Shown: positions 1 through 6,274, counted from the stretch's first letter. The stretch is 6,997 nt of DNA from Planctomycetales bacterium (GCA_030631085.1 DAOVLV010000091.1:1-6997), one strand, 5' to 3'. Numbers and translations: made by a program. The notes: generated from the letters alone by a model not told the origin.

Positions 1-1
1 C

Positions 2-679
2 CTGCGGGACTTTAAACTCAAACTAGGCCTCGACGACGACATAGACGCCGAAAATCTCCGCATCGTACAAAAGCGCATCGGTAAGGCGATTCAAACGGGT
101 AAGTGTTCGCTCCGCGTCGATGTCAACGGCGGATGGAACGCCGACCAGACACCGGACCGCGTCGCCGCGCTCAAACCCTTCGGTGTTTGCGTCGTCGAGC
201 AACCTGTATTCGGTCCACCGGAAATGCTTATCGAACTGGCCCAGCGATGCGAACTGCCTCTGATGGCCGATGAATCTCTCATTACCGCCGCCGATGCCGA
301 TATGTTCATCCATTCGCACGGAAAAAAGGTATGGTTGAACATACGCATCAGCAAGAACGGCGGGGTCAGTCCGTGCTATAAGATTATCGTTGCCGCCGAA
401 GCCGGCGTGCCGTTCGTCGTCGGGTGCATGGTCGGCGAGAGCGGAATACTCTCTGCCGCCCAGCGAGTACTACTGGCAAAAAGCCCCAAGCCAAAATTCG
501 TCGAAGGAAATTACGGAAAATTCCTTCTCGCCGACGACCTGACGAAACCAAGCCTCCGCTTCGGATACGCCGGAAGGCTCAAATCCCTAAAAGGCCCAGG
601 CCTGGGTATGGAAGTAGATGAACGAAAAATCGCCCGCTACGGAACGCTGATTAAAACCCTCCACGCACAAAAAGGTTGA
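2..679 (+). CDS. Enolase-superfamily enzyme, MLE subgroup (partial, 5' end outside window)
   Basis: This is the C-terminal 225 residues of a (beta/alpha)7-beta barrel enzyme; the family is usually about 350-370 residues, so the capping domain and start lie to the left. The active-site set of the muconate-lactonizing/dipeptide-epimerase subgroup is present in order: a KLK (KxK) motif coded at nt 14-22, metal-binding Asp in VDVNGG (nt 119-121), Glu in VEQP (197-199), Asp in ADES (269-271), and the opposing Lys in NIRISKNGG (353-355). A GCMVGES motif at the end of the barrel and PGLGMEVDE near the C-terminus also fit. Such enzymes abstract the proton alpha to a carboxylate using Mg2+, giving epimerisation, cycloisomerisation or o-succinylbenzoate synthesis. 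The substrate cannot be told from this fragment, although GCMVGESGILSAA resembles the uncharacterised dipeptide-epimerase-like group I associate with planctomycetes. The superfamily call is secure; the reaction is not. Confidence 0.9.
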   Translation: MRDFKLKLGLDDDIDAENLRIVQKRIGKAIQTGKCSLRVDVNGGWNADQTPDRVAALKPFGVCVVEQPVFGPPEMLIELAQRCELPLMADESLITAADADMFIHSHGKKVWLNIRISKNGGVSPCYKIIVAAEAGVPFVVGCMVGESGILSAAQRVLLAKSPKPKFVEGNYGKFLLADDLTKPSLRFGYAGRLKSLKGPGLGMEVDERKIARYGTLIKTLHAQKG

Positions 680-682
680 TTT

Positions 683-754
683 ATTCGTGTAATTCGTGTA
701 ACTCGTGGAAAACAATAATTCGTGAAATTTGTCTGTATTCGTGTAATTCGTGGA
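683..754 (+). repeat. Degenerate 9-bp direct repeats (ATTCGTGTA) between the enolase-family gene and metK
   Basis: Most of this spacer is copies of a 9-mer: ATTCGTGTA at 683-691 and 692-700, ACTCGTGGA at 701-709, ATTCGTGAA at 718-726, a decayed ATTTGTCTGT at 727-736, ATTCGTGTA at 737-745 and ATTCGTGGA at 746-754. Only 710-717 does not fit. The array starts four bases after the upstream stop codon and ends next to the metK ribosome binding site. I recall similar ATTCGTG strings between genes in planctomycete-like genomes, but this is memory and not a search. Its function is unknown. Confidence 0.8.
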
Positions 755-755
755 T

Positions 756-761
756 AAGGAG
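756..761 (+). promoter_or_regulatory. Ribosome binding site deciding the metK start
   Basis: AAGGAG lies six bases before the GTG at 768. An earlier in-frame GTG at 750 would place this Shine-Dalgarno sequence inside the coding region. That GTG is part of a repeat unit (ATTCGTGGA), which argues against it as the start. Confidence 0.75.
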
Positions 762-767
762 CAACAC

Positions 768-1994
768 GTGCCGGCATTAGGCCAAAACATTCCGAAGCAT
801 CTTTTCACCAGTGAATCGGTTACCAAGGGACATCCCGACAAGGTTTCCGACCAGATTTCCGACGCCATTGTGGACTTGCTGATAGGGGCCGACCCGAAGG
901 CGCACGTCGCCTGCGAGACACTGGTAACCACCGGGCTGGTTGTCCTGGCCGGCGAGGTTACAGTGCATAATCTCAAGGGCGAAAAAGCCCTGCTGTCGGC
1001 GGAAGAAACCGCCCGACGGGTAGTCCGCGACATCGGATACGACGACTCTTCCACCGGCTTCGACTACCGAAGTTGCGCGGTGATACGAACACTTCACAGC
1101 CAATCGGCCGACATCGCCCGCGGCGTTGACAGGAAGAAGAAAAAGGACCAGGGCGCAGGCGACCAGGGAATAATGTTCGGCTTCGCCTGCCGGGACACCA
1201 GGGAGATGATGCCGCTTCCGATCCAACTGGCCCACCGCCTGACCGCCCGTCTGACCGACGCGCGCGAAAACGGTGAAATCCGCTGGCTGCGACCCGACGG
1301 AAAAAGCCAGGTAACTATCGAGTATCGCGGCAACACGCCCACCAAATTATTAACCGTCGTACTGTCAACACAGCATGACGAGAGCGTCATAAACCCGCGA
1401 ACCGACACAATGTCGCAAAAGGCCAGGGAAAAACTTATCGCCAAAGTCGTCAAACCGGCCATCATGGACGTTTGCCCGAAGTTGTGGTCAAACAGGATAA
1501 GATATCACATCAACCCCACCGGAAAGTTCGTCATCGGCGGTCCCAACGGAGATACCGGACTGACCGGAAGGAAGATTATCGTCGATACCTACGGCGGGCG
1601 CGGAAGCCACGGCGGAGGGGCGTTCAGCGGGAAAGACCCGTCAAAGGTTGACCGCTCCGCATCATACATGGCAAGGCACATCGCCAAGAACATCGTCGCG
1701 GCCAGGCTCGCCGAAGCCTGCGAGGTGCAGTTGTCCTACGCTATCGGAGTAGCCGAACCCACCAGCGTCCTGGTCGATTGCGGCGGGACCGAAGCCGTCG
1801 ATCATCGCAAAATCGCAAAGGCCGTCCGTGATACCTTCCCGCTGACGCCGGCAGAGATAATCGACTACCTCAATCTGCTTCGTCCAATTTACGAAGAGAC
1901 TGCCCGTAACGGACATTTCGGAAGAACCGGAAGAAATTTCACATGGGAAAAGACCAGCAAGAGCGGCCAATTGCGAAAGGCATGTGGGCTGTAA
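768..1994 (+). CDS. metK: S-adenosylmethionine synthetase (methionine adenosyltransferase)
   Basis: MetK makes S-adenosylmethionine from methionine and ATP, releasing phosphate and diphosphate; it is a cytosolic homotetramer in most bacteria and the sole source of the methyl donor. From the GTG at 768 the protein has 408 residues, slightly longer than the E. coli enzyme (384). The family signatures are intact: FTSESVTKGHPDKVSDQ (residues 13-29, ATP-binding His and metal-binding Asp), GAGDQGIMFGFAC (129-141), GGPNGDTGLTGRK (257-269) and the P-loop-like GGGAFSGKDPSKVDRSA (282-298), followed by YAIGVAEPTSV. A lysine run (RKKKKDQ) stands just before GAGDQG where other MetKs have a short acidic or neutral linker. 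I see no SAM-responsive leader; the upstream spacer is short and made of 9-bp repeats. The gene converges on rpmH, with an inverted repeat between them. Identity is certain; the start rests on the AAGGAG at 756-761. Confidence 0.98.
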   Translation: MPALGQNIPKHLFTSESVTKGHPDKVSDQISDAIVDLLIGADPKAHVACETLVTTGLVVLAGEVTVHNLKGEKALLSAEETARRVVRDIGYDDSSTGFDYRSCAVIRTLHSQSADIARGVDRKKKKDQGAGDQGIMFGFACRDTREMMPLPIQLAHRLTARLTDARENGEIRWLRPDGKSQVTIEYRGNTPTKLLTVVLSTQHDESVINPRTDTMSQKAREKLIAKVVKPAIMDVCPKLWSNRIRYHINPTGKFVIGGPNGDTGLTGRKIIVDTYGGRGSHGGGAFSGKDPSKVDRSASYMARHIAKNIVAARLAEACEVQLSYAIGVAEPTSVLVDCGGTEAVDHRKIAKAVRDTFPLTPAEIIDYLNLLRPIYEETARNGHFGRTGRNFTWEKTSKSGQLRKACGL

Positions 1995-2021
1995 GGTTGG
2001 TTTTCATCCGCGCAGAATAAC

Positions 2022-2062
2022 GCCGAACGGTTCATCGTGATCTCACTTTTGAACCGTTCGGC
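2022..2062. terminator. Perfect 13-bp inverted repeat between convergent metK and rpmH, probable bidirectional terminator
   Basis: GCCGAACGGTTCA (2022-2034) pairs perfectly with TGAACCGTTCGGC (2050-2062) around a 15-nt loop. It begins 27 nt after the metK stop and ends 15 nt after the rpmH stop (reading leftward), where a shared terminator is expected. Neither side carries a clear U-tract: metK transcripts would continue with AUAUAAAG and rpmH transcripts with GUUAUUCUG. It may therefore act as a 3'-end stabiliser or Rho-assisted stop and not as a classical intrinsic terminator. Confidence 0.6.
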
Positions 2063-2077
2063 ATATAAAGCGTCTTA

Positions 2078-2212
2078 TTAAGCCACCTGCACCTGTCGGC
2101 CAAGGCGGCGTTTGGCGTTGATAATCTTCCGGCCATTACGGGTCCGCATTCGCGCACGGAAACCAATTCGGCGTGATCGTCGTCGCTTCGATACTTTATG
2201 TGGATAGTGCAT
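2078..2212 (-). CDS. rpmH: Large ribosomal subunit protein bL34
   Basis: This 44-residue, Arg/Lys-rich protein matches bL34, a component of the 50S subunit. The conserved core is unmistakable: SKRRRSRRIGFRARM (residues 8-22) followed by RTRNGRKIINAKRRLGR (23-39), as in the E. coli pattern of HGFRARMATKNGRKVL. The ATG at 2210-2212 gives the start MHYPHK; an AGGAG lies 12 nt upstream, a little far but usable. The frame stays open further upstream, so an automatic caller could give a spurious protein of about 101 residues; the length and start of the family support 44. In many bacteria rpmH is followed by rnpA and lies near dnaA. Here it is alone, facing metK, with its own promoter at 2266-2294. 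Confidence 0.95.
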   Translation of the reverse strand: MHYPHKVSKRRRSRRIGFRARMRTRNGRKIINAKRRLGRQVQVA

Positions 2213-2265
2213 AAAAAAATCCCAACTCCTGATCTTCCGCGTCCGGGAATCTTCGCGGGGAGCGG

Positions 2266-2294
2266 AATATAGCCTGTTTCCCGGTAACACACAA
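2266..2294 (-). promoter_or_regulatory. Sigma-70-like promoter for rpmH
   Basis: Read on the minus strand, a -35-like TTGTGT (2289-2294) is followed after exactly 17 nt by TATATT (2266-2271), which matches the -10 consensus at five of six positions. Transcription would start near 2258-2260, giving a leader of about 47 nt before the bL34 start codon. This is a prediction from consensus only. Confidence 0.55.
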
Positions 2295-2340
2295 GGAAAA
2301 ATTTCGCATAAATTCAGGTAGTTCACATTAAACAAAACGT

Positions 2341-2346
2341 TATACT
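2341..2346 (+). promoter_or_regulatory. Possible -10 element for the acyltransferase gene
   Basis: TATACT matches the -10 consensus at five of six positions and lies 85 nt before the gene's start codon. The best -35-like sequence, TTCACA at 2322-2327, is only 13 nt away, shorter than the normal 16-18 nt spacing, so the call is weak. Transcription from here would include the whole palindrome at 2368-2411 in the leader. Confidence 0.3.
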
Positions 2347-2367
2347 CCCTCGGCGTGTATGTTTCCG

Positions 2368-2411
2368 GCATGCTCGCTTCCACAAAGTGGTGCTACGCAC
2401 AGCGAGCATGC
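2368..2411. repeat. 44-nt palindromic element with nested hairpin in the acyltransferase leader
   Basis: GCATGCTCGCT (2368-2378) and AGCGAGCATGC (2401-2411) form a perfect 11-bp stem. Inside the 22-nt interior lies a second hairpin, CCAC-AAA-GTGG (2380-2390). The element ends six bases before the Shine-Dalgarno region of the acyltransferase gene. No U-tract follows, so it is not an obvious terminator. On the minus strand the order GTAG, then a small CCAC/GTGG hairpin, recalls REP elements mobilised by RAYT transposases. A cis-acting leader structure is the main alternative. Confidence 0.7.
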
Positions 2412-2431
2412 TGTTAAAGAAGGAACCGACA

Positions 2432-3730
2432 ATGACGCGGATTGACATGGAGAAATACGTTCGCCAGGCGGTTCCGACACCCGGCGAGGAGCAGGATCGT
2501 TTCCGGGAGGCGCTGGGCAACGAGTGGGATGCGTCGTCCGGCCTCTTTGAGCAAGAGAACCTCCGGCGGCTGATCGTCCCGGAGGCAATCCGCCGGGCCT
2601 TGATGGGCATGAGACTCGAACCGGCCGAGTACGCCCCGGCGATGGAGTCTGTCGCCCGCAGGGTCGCCGAAGACCCCGTGTTCGGCCGATTATGGGAACA
2701 CTGCTGGTATCTGACGTATCGGTCCGAGCCGCTCGACCGCTGGAACGCTGAGCGGTGGCGACCGTTTGAACGCTTCCTGGGAGAGGACGCCGGAGAGTTT
2801 TTCCTGTCGGTGCTCCTGTCGAACTACGATTGCCTGATGGAATTCGTGAAGGCCCGCTCCATCCCGATGGAGGTCGTGGAGGCGACTCTGGTAGCGCAGG
2901 TATCAGAGTGGCTGCGCAAAGATACAGCCCGTGCCGGTCGCCCGAGCCTCGGCTCTTCGGGCTTGACATGGCTTGGTTGCCACCTCGCCGGCAAGGTATT
3001 CCGTCTTGGACGACTGGTGTACACGCCTCGGCCGTTCGAGGGGAAACTGACGCTCTACCGCAACCGGGAATCCGGCGAGACGATAGCGGTTCCGCCGCCG
3101 GGTCTGAAGTTCCGTCGCGACGGGCAGTTTGACGGCGCCGGCGGGCAGCGTGATCCGGAAGGGGCCTGGACAAACCGAATTCGCCAGGACGGAGACACGT
3201 TGGTCGGCAACGCATGGATATCGCCCCGCGGCTGTGCCCGTCAGGAAGATATCCGCCTCGACCTGACGGCGTGGGAGGCGGTGCTGAAGCCTGGCGACCA
3301 GACGCTCGAATTCCACATTCCCGGCGGCGAACCGCTCGACCAAGCCGCCTGCGGTGAGTCGTTCCGCCGGTCGCTGAAGTTCTTCGCAAAGCACTTCCCG
3401 GAAATTACCCCGCGCGCGATCCACGTCGGTACCTGGCTGCTCGATCCCCAGTTGCAGAACATGCTCCCGGCGATGTCCAACCTGGTCCGCTTCCAGCGGG
3501 AGATGTATCTTTACCCGGTGGATTATGGCGCAGGAAGCGAACGACACATACTTGGCTCCGACTACAAGAGCCTTGACGACGCCCCCCAGCGAACAGCCCT
3601 CCAGCGGTCGGTCGTCAGACACCTGCGTGCAGGCGGGCACATGATGGCGGCGGGTGGGATTCTTCTGGCCGACGACGTAGCCTCCGGCTGCTGGGGAACA
3701 CAGCGATACATAAACACCGCCGGACCGTGA
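2432..3730 (+). CDS. GNAT-like acyltransferase domain protein (NAT_N/GNAT_C type)
   Basis: This 432-residue soluble protein resembles the family annotated as acyltransferase domain-containing protein, with an N-terminal helical NAT_N-like part (about residues 20-190) and a C-terminal GNAT_C-like part (about 200-425). The most telling motifs are HIPGGEPLD (295-303), TWLLDPQLQNMLP (334-346) and SNLVRFQREM (349-358), close to the family's HIP-GGPL, SWLLDP-L and SNI-FQ patterns. Members are presumed to transfer an acyl group from acyl-CoA, but I know of no established substrate. No signal peptide or membrane segment is seen. The ATG at 2432 is chosen because AGAAGGA (2418-2424) precedes it by 7 nt; an upstream in-frame GTG at 2387 lies inside the palindrome. 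Codon use is unlike its neighbours: Glu is about 17 GAG to 5 GAA over the first 165 codons, against 1 to 8 in the aminotransferase gene. That suggests a different origin. The family call is by memory of motifs. Confidence 0.75.
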   Translation: MTRIDMEKYVRQAVPTPGEEQDRFREALGNEWDASSGLFEQENLRRLIVPEAIRRALMGMRLEPAEYAPAMESVARRVAEDPVFGRLWEHCWYLTYRSEPLDRWNAERWRPFERFLGEDAGEFFLSVLLSNYDCLMEFVKARSIPMEVVEATLVAQVSEWLRKDTARAGRPSLGSSGLTWLGCHLAGKVFRLGRLVYTPRPFEGKLTLYRNRESGETIAVPPPGLKFRRDGQFDGAGGQRDPEGAWTNRIRQDGDTLVGNAWISPRGCARQEDIRLDLTAWEAVLKPGDQTLEFHIPGGEPLDQAACGESFRRSLKFFAKHFPEITPRAIHVGTWLLDPQLQNMLPAMSNLVRFQREMYLYPVDYGAGSERHILGSDYKSLDDAPQRTALQRSVVRHLRAGGHMMAAGGILLADDVASGCWGTQRYINTAGP

Positions 3731-3765
3731 GGCGCACCCAATTCAGCGAACATACCAAAGCGCAC

Positions 3766-3794
3766 TTGACGCGACTGCTCAAGGGGCTTATTTT
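3766..3794 (+). promoter_or_regulatory. Sigma-70-like promoter upstream of argD
   Basis: TTGACG (3766-3771, five of six -35 bases) is followed after 17 nt by TATTTT (3789-3794, four of six -10 bases). Transcription would start near 3800-3802, some 32-34 nt before the aminotransferase ATG. This suggests argD, and probably the S1 gene 44 nt downstream, are transcribed independently of the acyltransferase gene. Prediction from consensus only. Confidence 0.5.
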
Positions 3795-3833
3795 CCACGC
3801 AGCAACGCGGGAACCAAAGATAAGGAATCGGTC

Positions 3834-5012
3834 ATGACAAAAAACGCTGAACTGGTGGAACTGACGAACAAGTATCTCATCGAAAACTACGGCCGACTGC
3901 CGGTGGCGATGGCTCGCGGAGCCGGAGCAAAACTGTGGGACGCCGACGGGAGAGAATACCTGGACTTCTTCGCAGGCTTCGGCGCAGGCGGTGTAACCGG
4001 CCACTGCCATCCGGCCATCGTTGCGGCGATAAAGTCGCAGGCCGATATGCTCCTGTCGCATGGAAACCTCTTCACCAACGAGCCGCAAATCGACCTTGCC
4101 CGACGGATTACCGAAAACGCCTTCGGCGGAAAAGTCTTCTTCTGCCACAGCGGGGCAGAAGCGAATGAAGCCGCCCTCAAACTGGTGCGACTGGCGGCAG
4201 GCGAAGGACGATACAAAATAATCTCCTTCAACGACTGCTTCCACGGCAGAACGATGGGGTCGCTGTCGCTGACGCCCAAATCGTTCCAGAAGGGTTTCGA
4301 GCCGATGCTCCCCGGTAACGTCATGGTCGATTACGGCGACCTGGACGCCGTCGCCGCGGCAGTCGATGACGAAACCGCCGGCATCTTCGTCGAGCCGATC
4401 CAGGCTGAAGGCGGAATGAACGAACCGACGGCCGAATTCATGCAAGGCCTGCGGCGGCTGTGCGATGAAAAAAATCTGGTGCTGGTCTGCGACGAAGTCT
4501 GGACGTCTCCGGCGCGAACGGGAAAGTGGTTCGCGCATCAGCATTACGGCTTCAAGCCGGACGTAATGACGCTGGCCAAGGCAATCGGCGGCGGCCTGCC
4601 GGTCGGTGCGTGCGTCGCGTCGCCGAAATACGCCGACGTCCTCGTCCCCGGAACGCATGGCTGCACAATGGGCGGTAATCCGCTCTGCGCCGCCGCGGGG
4701 GCCGCCACGATGAAACTCATCGAAGACGAAAACCTCCTCGACCGGGCAGAAAAAATCGGCGGGCAAATCGTACAGATGATACAGGACGCGAAAATACCCG
4801 CCCTGGAGCAAATTCGCGGAAAAGGCGTAATGTTCGGGTTGCAATTTGACTCGGAAAGGGAGGCCAAGCCGATTATGATGACGTGCATGGAGCAAGGCCT
4901 GCTGGTCTGCATAGCCAAAAAGAACGTCCTCCGCCTGGCTCCGCCGTTGACAATTGCGGATGCGGAACTGGAGGCCGGAATGGATATACTCATCAATGTG
5001 CTGAAGGGGTGA
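3834..5012 (+). CDS. argD: Class III PLP aminotransferase, acetylornithine transaminase type
   Basis: This 392-residue fold-type I enzyme fits acetylornithine aminotransferase, which exchanges the delta-amino group between N-acetylornithine and 2-oxoglutarate in arginine synthesis and often doubles as succinyl-diaminopimelate transaminase. Visible features: SGAEANEAA (106-114, PLP phosphate binding), FHGRTMGSL (136-144), EPIQAEGG (187-194), Asp220 in DEVW (pyridine nitrogen), and Lys249 in TLAKAIGGGLPVGA as the Schiff-base lysine. NVLRLAPPLTI near the C-terminus is typical of the ArgD group. The ATG is preceded by AAGGAA (3822-3827) at 6 nt. One oddity is DEVWTSPARTG (220-230), where ArgD and ornithine aminotransferases usually have DEVQTGxGRTG; the Gln that contacts the PLP hydroxyl is Trp here. 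No other arg gene is adjacent, so a related transaminase with another amine substrate remains possible. Fold and chemistry are certain; specificity is likely but not proved. Confidence 0.85.
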   Translation: MTKNAELVELTNKYLIENYGRLPVAMARGAGAKLWDADGREYLDFFAGFGAGGVTGHCHPAIVAAIKSQADMLLSHGNLFTNEPQIDLARRITENAFGGKVFFCHSGAEANEAALKLVRLAAGEGRYKIISFNDCFHGRTMGSLSLTPKSFQKGFEPMLPGNVMVDYGDLDAVAAAVDDETAGIFVEPIQAEGGMNEPTAEFMQGLRRLCDEKNLVLVCDEVWTSPARTGKWFAHQHYGFKPDVMTLAKAIGGGLPVGACVASPKYADVLVPGTHGCTMGGNPLCAAAGAATMKLIEDENLLDRAEKIGGQIVQMIQDAKIPALEQIRGKGVMFGLQFDSEREAKPIMMTCMEQGLLVCIAKKNVLRLAPPLTIADAELEAGMDILINVLKG

Positions 5013-5056
5013 ACGCCTTTGGCGCCTTGAACCAACAATAAAATGAGGCCAATAAA

Positions 5057-6265
5057 GTGAACGACAACGCAAACAGTACTGACGGGCTGGACGACGCGCT
5101 TCAGCGCGAGATAGACGAGGCCCTCGGCGATCAGAGCATCGAAGAGATATTCAACGAATCGACCTTGCCGTCCCTGTCGGCTGGGGCGATGGACGGTAAG
5201 GGCGAAGTCGCTCCCGGACAGGTCCGTCGCGGCCTGGTAATCGACGTCGATCCGCAGGGCGTCCTCGTGGAACTCGGCGGAAAGGACCAAGGCGTAGTCG
5301 CCCTCGAACAGTTCGAAGAAGAACCCGTCGTCGGCGAGAAGATCGAACTGCAAGTCGTTCGCTACAACCGCAACGATGATCTATGGGTGCTGTCACGACA
5401 GGGGGCGGTCGAAAAGTCGAGTTGGGACAGCCTCCAGGAAGGACAACTCGTCGAAGCCTTCGTCGAAAAGACCAACAAGGGCGGGCTTGAGGTCAAATTC
5501 GGCGGCGTCGATGCGTTCATGCCGATCAGCCAGATAAGCCTCTATCGTGTCGAAGACGCATCCGAATTCGTCGGACAAAAAATCCGCTGCCAGGTCGTCG
5601 AGTTCGACCGACGCGATAAGCGGGTAATCGTTTCGGCCCGCGCGGTGCTGGAGATCGAAGCCGAACGGAAACGCGAGGAACTCCTGGCCAAATTGACAGA
5701 AGGCGAAGTTCGTGAAGGCGTAGTCCGCAATGTAACGCCGTTCGGCGCGTTCGTCGATCTCGGCGGGGTCGATGGGCTGGTGCACGTCTCGCAAATGAGC
5801 CACGTCCGCGTCAAAGACCCCGCAGAAATCGTCAAACCGGGACAGACAGTCAAAGTCCAGGTCCTGAAAATCGACCGCGATGCCGATAAAATCTCGCTCG
5901 GAATGAAGCAGGTCCAGCCGGACCCGTGGACGGGAGCGTCCCTTCGCTTCGAGCCGAAGAGCGAACACACCGGCAGGGTTACACAAATCGCCGATTTCGG
6001 TGCGTTCGTCGAACTTTCGCCGGGCGTCGATGGCTTGGTGCACGTTTCGGAACTGTCCGACCGGCACGTCCGCGCGGTCAGCGACGTTGTCGAGGTCGGA
6101 CAAATCGTCCGCGTCCGCGTACTGGAGGCCGACGAGAAAACGCGGCGAATCTCGCTGTCGATGAAGGGCTTTGCCCTGGAAGAAGAAATACCCGAAGACG
6201 ACGAACAAGCCCCGACGACGACAAGCAAGAAACGCAAAAAACCCCGCCGGGGAGGATTGGATTGA
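5057..6265 (+). CDS. rpsA: Four-S1-domain RNA-binding protein, ribosomal protein bS1-like
   Basis: The 402-residue protein consists of four S1 (OB-fold) RNA-binding domains: about residues 52-115, 126-195, 213-284 and 300-370. Domains 3 and 4 are the most canonical, with VTPFGAFVDLGGVDGLVHVSQMS (226-248, split as PFGAFVDL and VDGLVHVSQ) and IADFGAFVEL (311-320); each ends in a K/R-ISL-MK motif. The first 50 residues are acidic, and the tail has an acidic patch (EEEIPEDDEQ) followed by a very basic KKRKKPRR. bS1 holds mRNA on the 30S subunit; E. coli S1 has six domains, while four-domain forms occur in other phyla. A separate S1-family regulator is the alternative. The start is GTG at 5057, with GAGG at 5045-5048 spaced 8 nt. 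The gene follows argD by 44 nt and may share its transcript. Confidence 0.85.
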   Translation: MNDNANSTDGLDDALQREIDEALGDQSIEEIFNESTLPSLSAGAMDGKGEVAPGQVRRGLVIDVDPQGVLVELGGKDQGVVALEQFEEEPVVGEKIELQVVRYNRNDDLWVLSRQGAVEKSSWDSLQEGQLVEAFVEKTNKGGLEVKFGGVDAFMPISQISLYRVEDASEFVGQKIRCQVVEFDRRDKRVIVSARAVLEIEAERKREELLAKLTEGEVREGVVRNVTPFGAFVDLGGVDGLVHVSQMSHVRVKDPAEIVKPGQTVKVQVLKIDRDADKISLGMKQVQPDPWTGASLRFEPKSEHTGRVTQIADFGAFVELSPGVDGLVHVSELSDRHVRAVSDVVEVGQIVRVRVLEADEKTRRISLSMKGFALEEEIPEDDEQAPTTTSKKRKKPRRGGLD

Positions 6266-6274
6266 AAAACCGGG

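Noticed and set aside
683..754. CRISPR array
   Set aside because: Units are 9 bp, contiguous and without unique spacers, so they are simple direct repeats.
750..767. GTG at 750 as the metK start, adding six residues (MDKEQH)
   Set aside because: This GTG belongs to a 9-bp repeat unit, has no ribosome binding site of its own, and would put the clear AAGGAG inside the coding region. GTG at 768 has ideal spacing.
680..767. SAM riboswitch in front of metK
   Set aside because: The spacer is short, A/T-rich and repetitive, with no paired arms resembling any SAM riboswitch class and no terminator hairpin.
2387..2431. GTG at 2387 as the acyltransferase start (15 extra residues)
   Set aside because: It lies inside the palindrome and lacks a Shine-Dalgarno sequence, whereas ATG 2432 has AGAAGGA 7 nt upstream and begins a family-like N-terminus.
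2340..3389. Long minus-strand open frame opposite the acyltransferase gene
   Set aside because: It is Arg/Pro/Ser-rich, has no recognisable motif and is explained by GC-rich codons of the plus-strand gene.
5014..5024. CGCC-TTT-GGCG hairpin after argD as a terminator
   Set aside because: The stem is only 4 bp and no U-tract follows; with a 44-nt gap to the S1 gene, readthrough is more likely.
5043..5060. Tiny leader peptide ATG-AGG-CCA-ATA-AAG-TGA overlapping the S1 GTG start
   Set aside because: It has no ribosome binding site; its bases double as the GAGG Shine-Dalgarno for the S1 gene, which explains them better.
3615..5072. 485-codon minus-strand open frame opposite argD
   Set aside because: The plus strand carries a textbook class III aminotransferase; the antisense translation has no domain pattern and is a codon-bias shadow.
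6242..6252. CCCCGCCGGGG near the end of the S1 gene as a terminator
   Set aside because: It lies within the codons for the basic C-terminal tail, has a very short loop and no following U-run.
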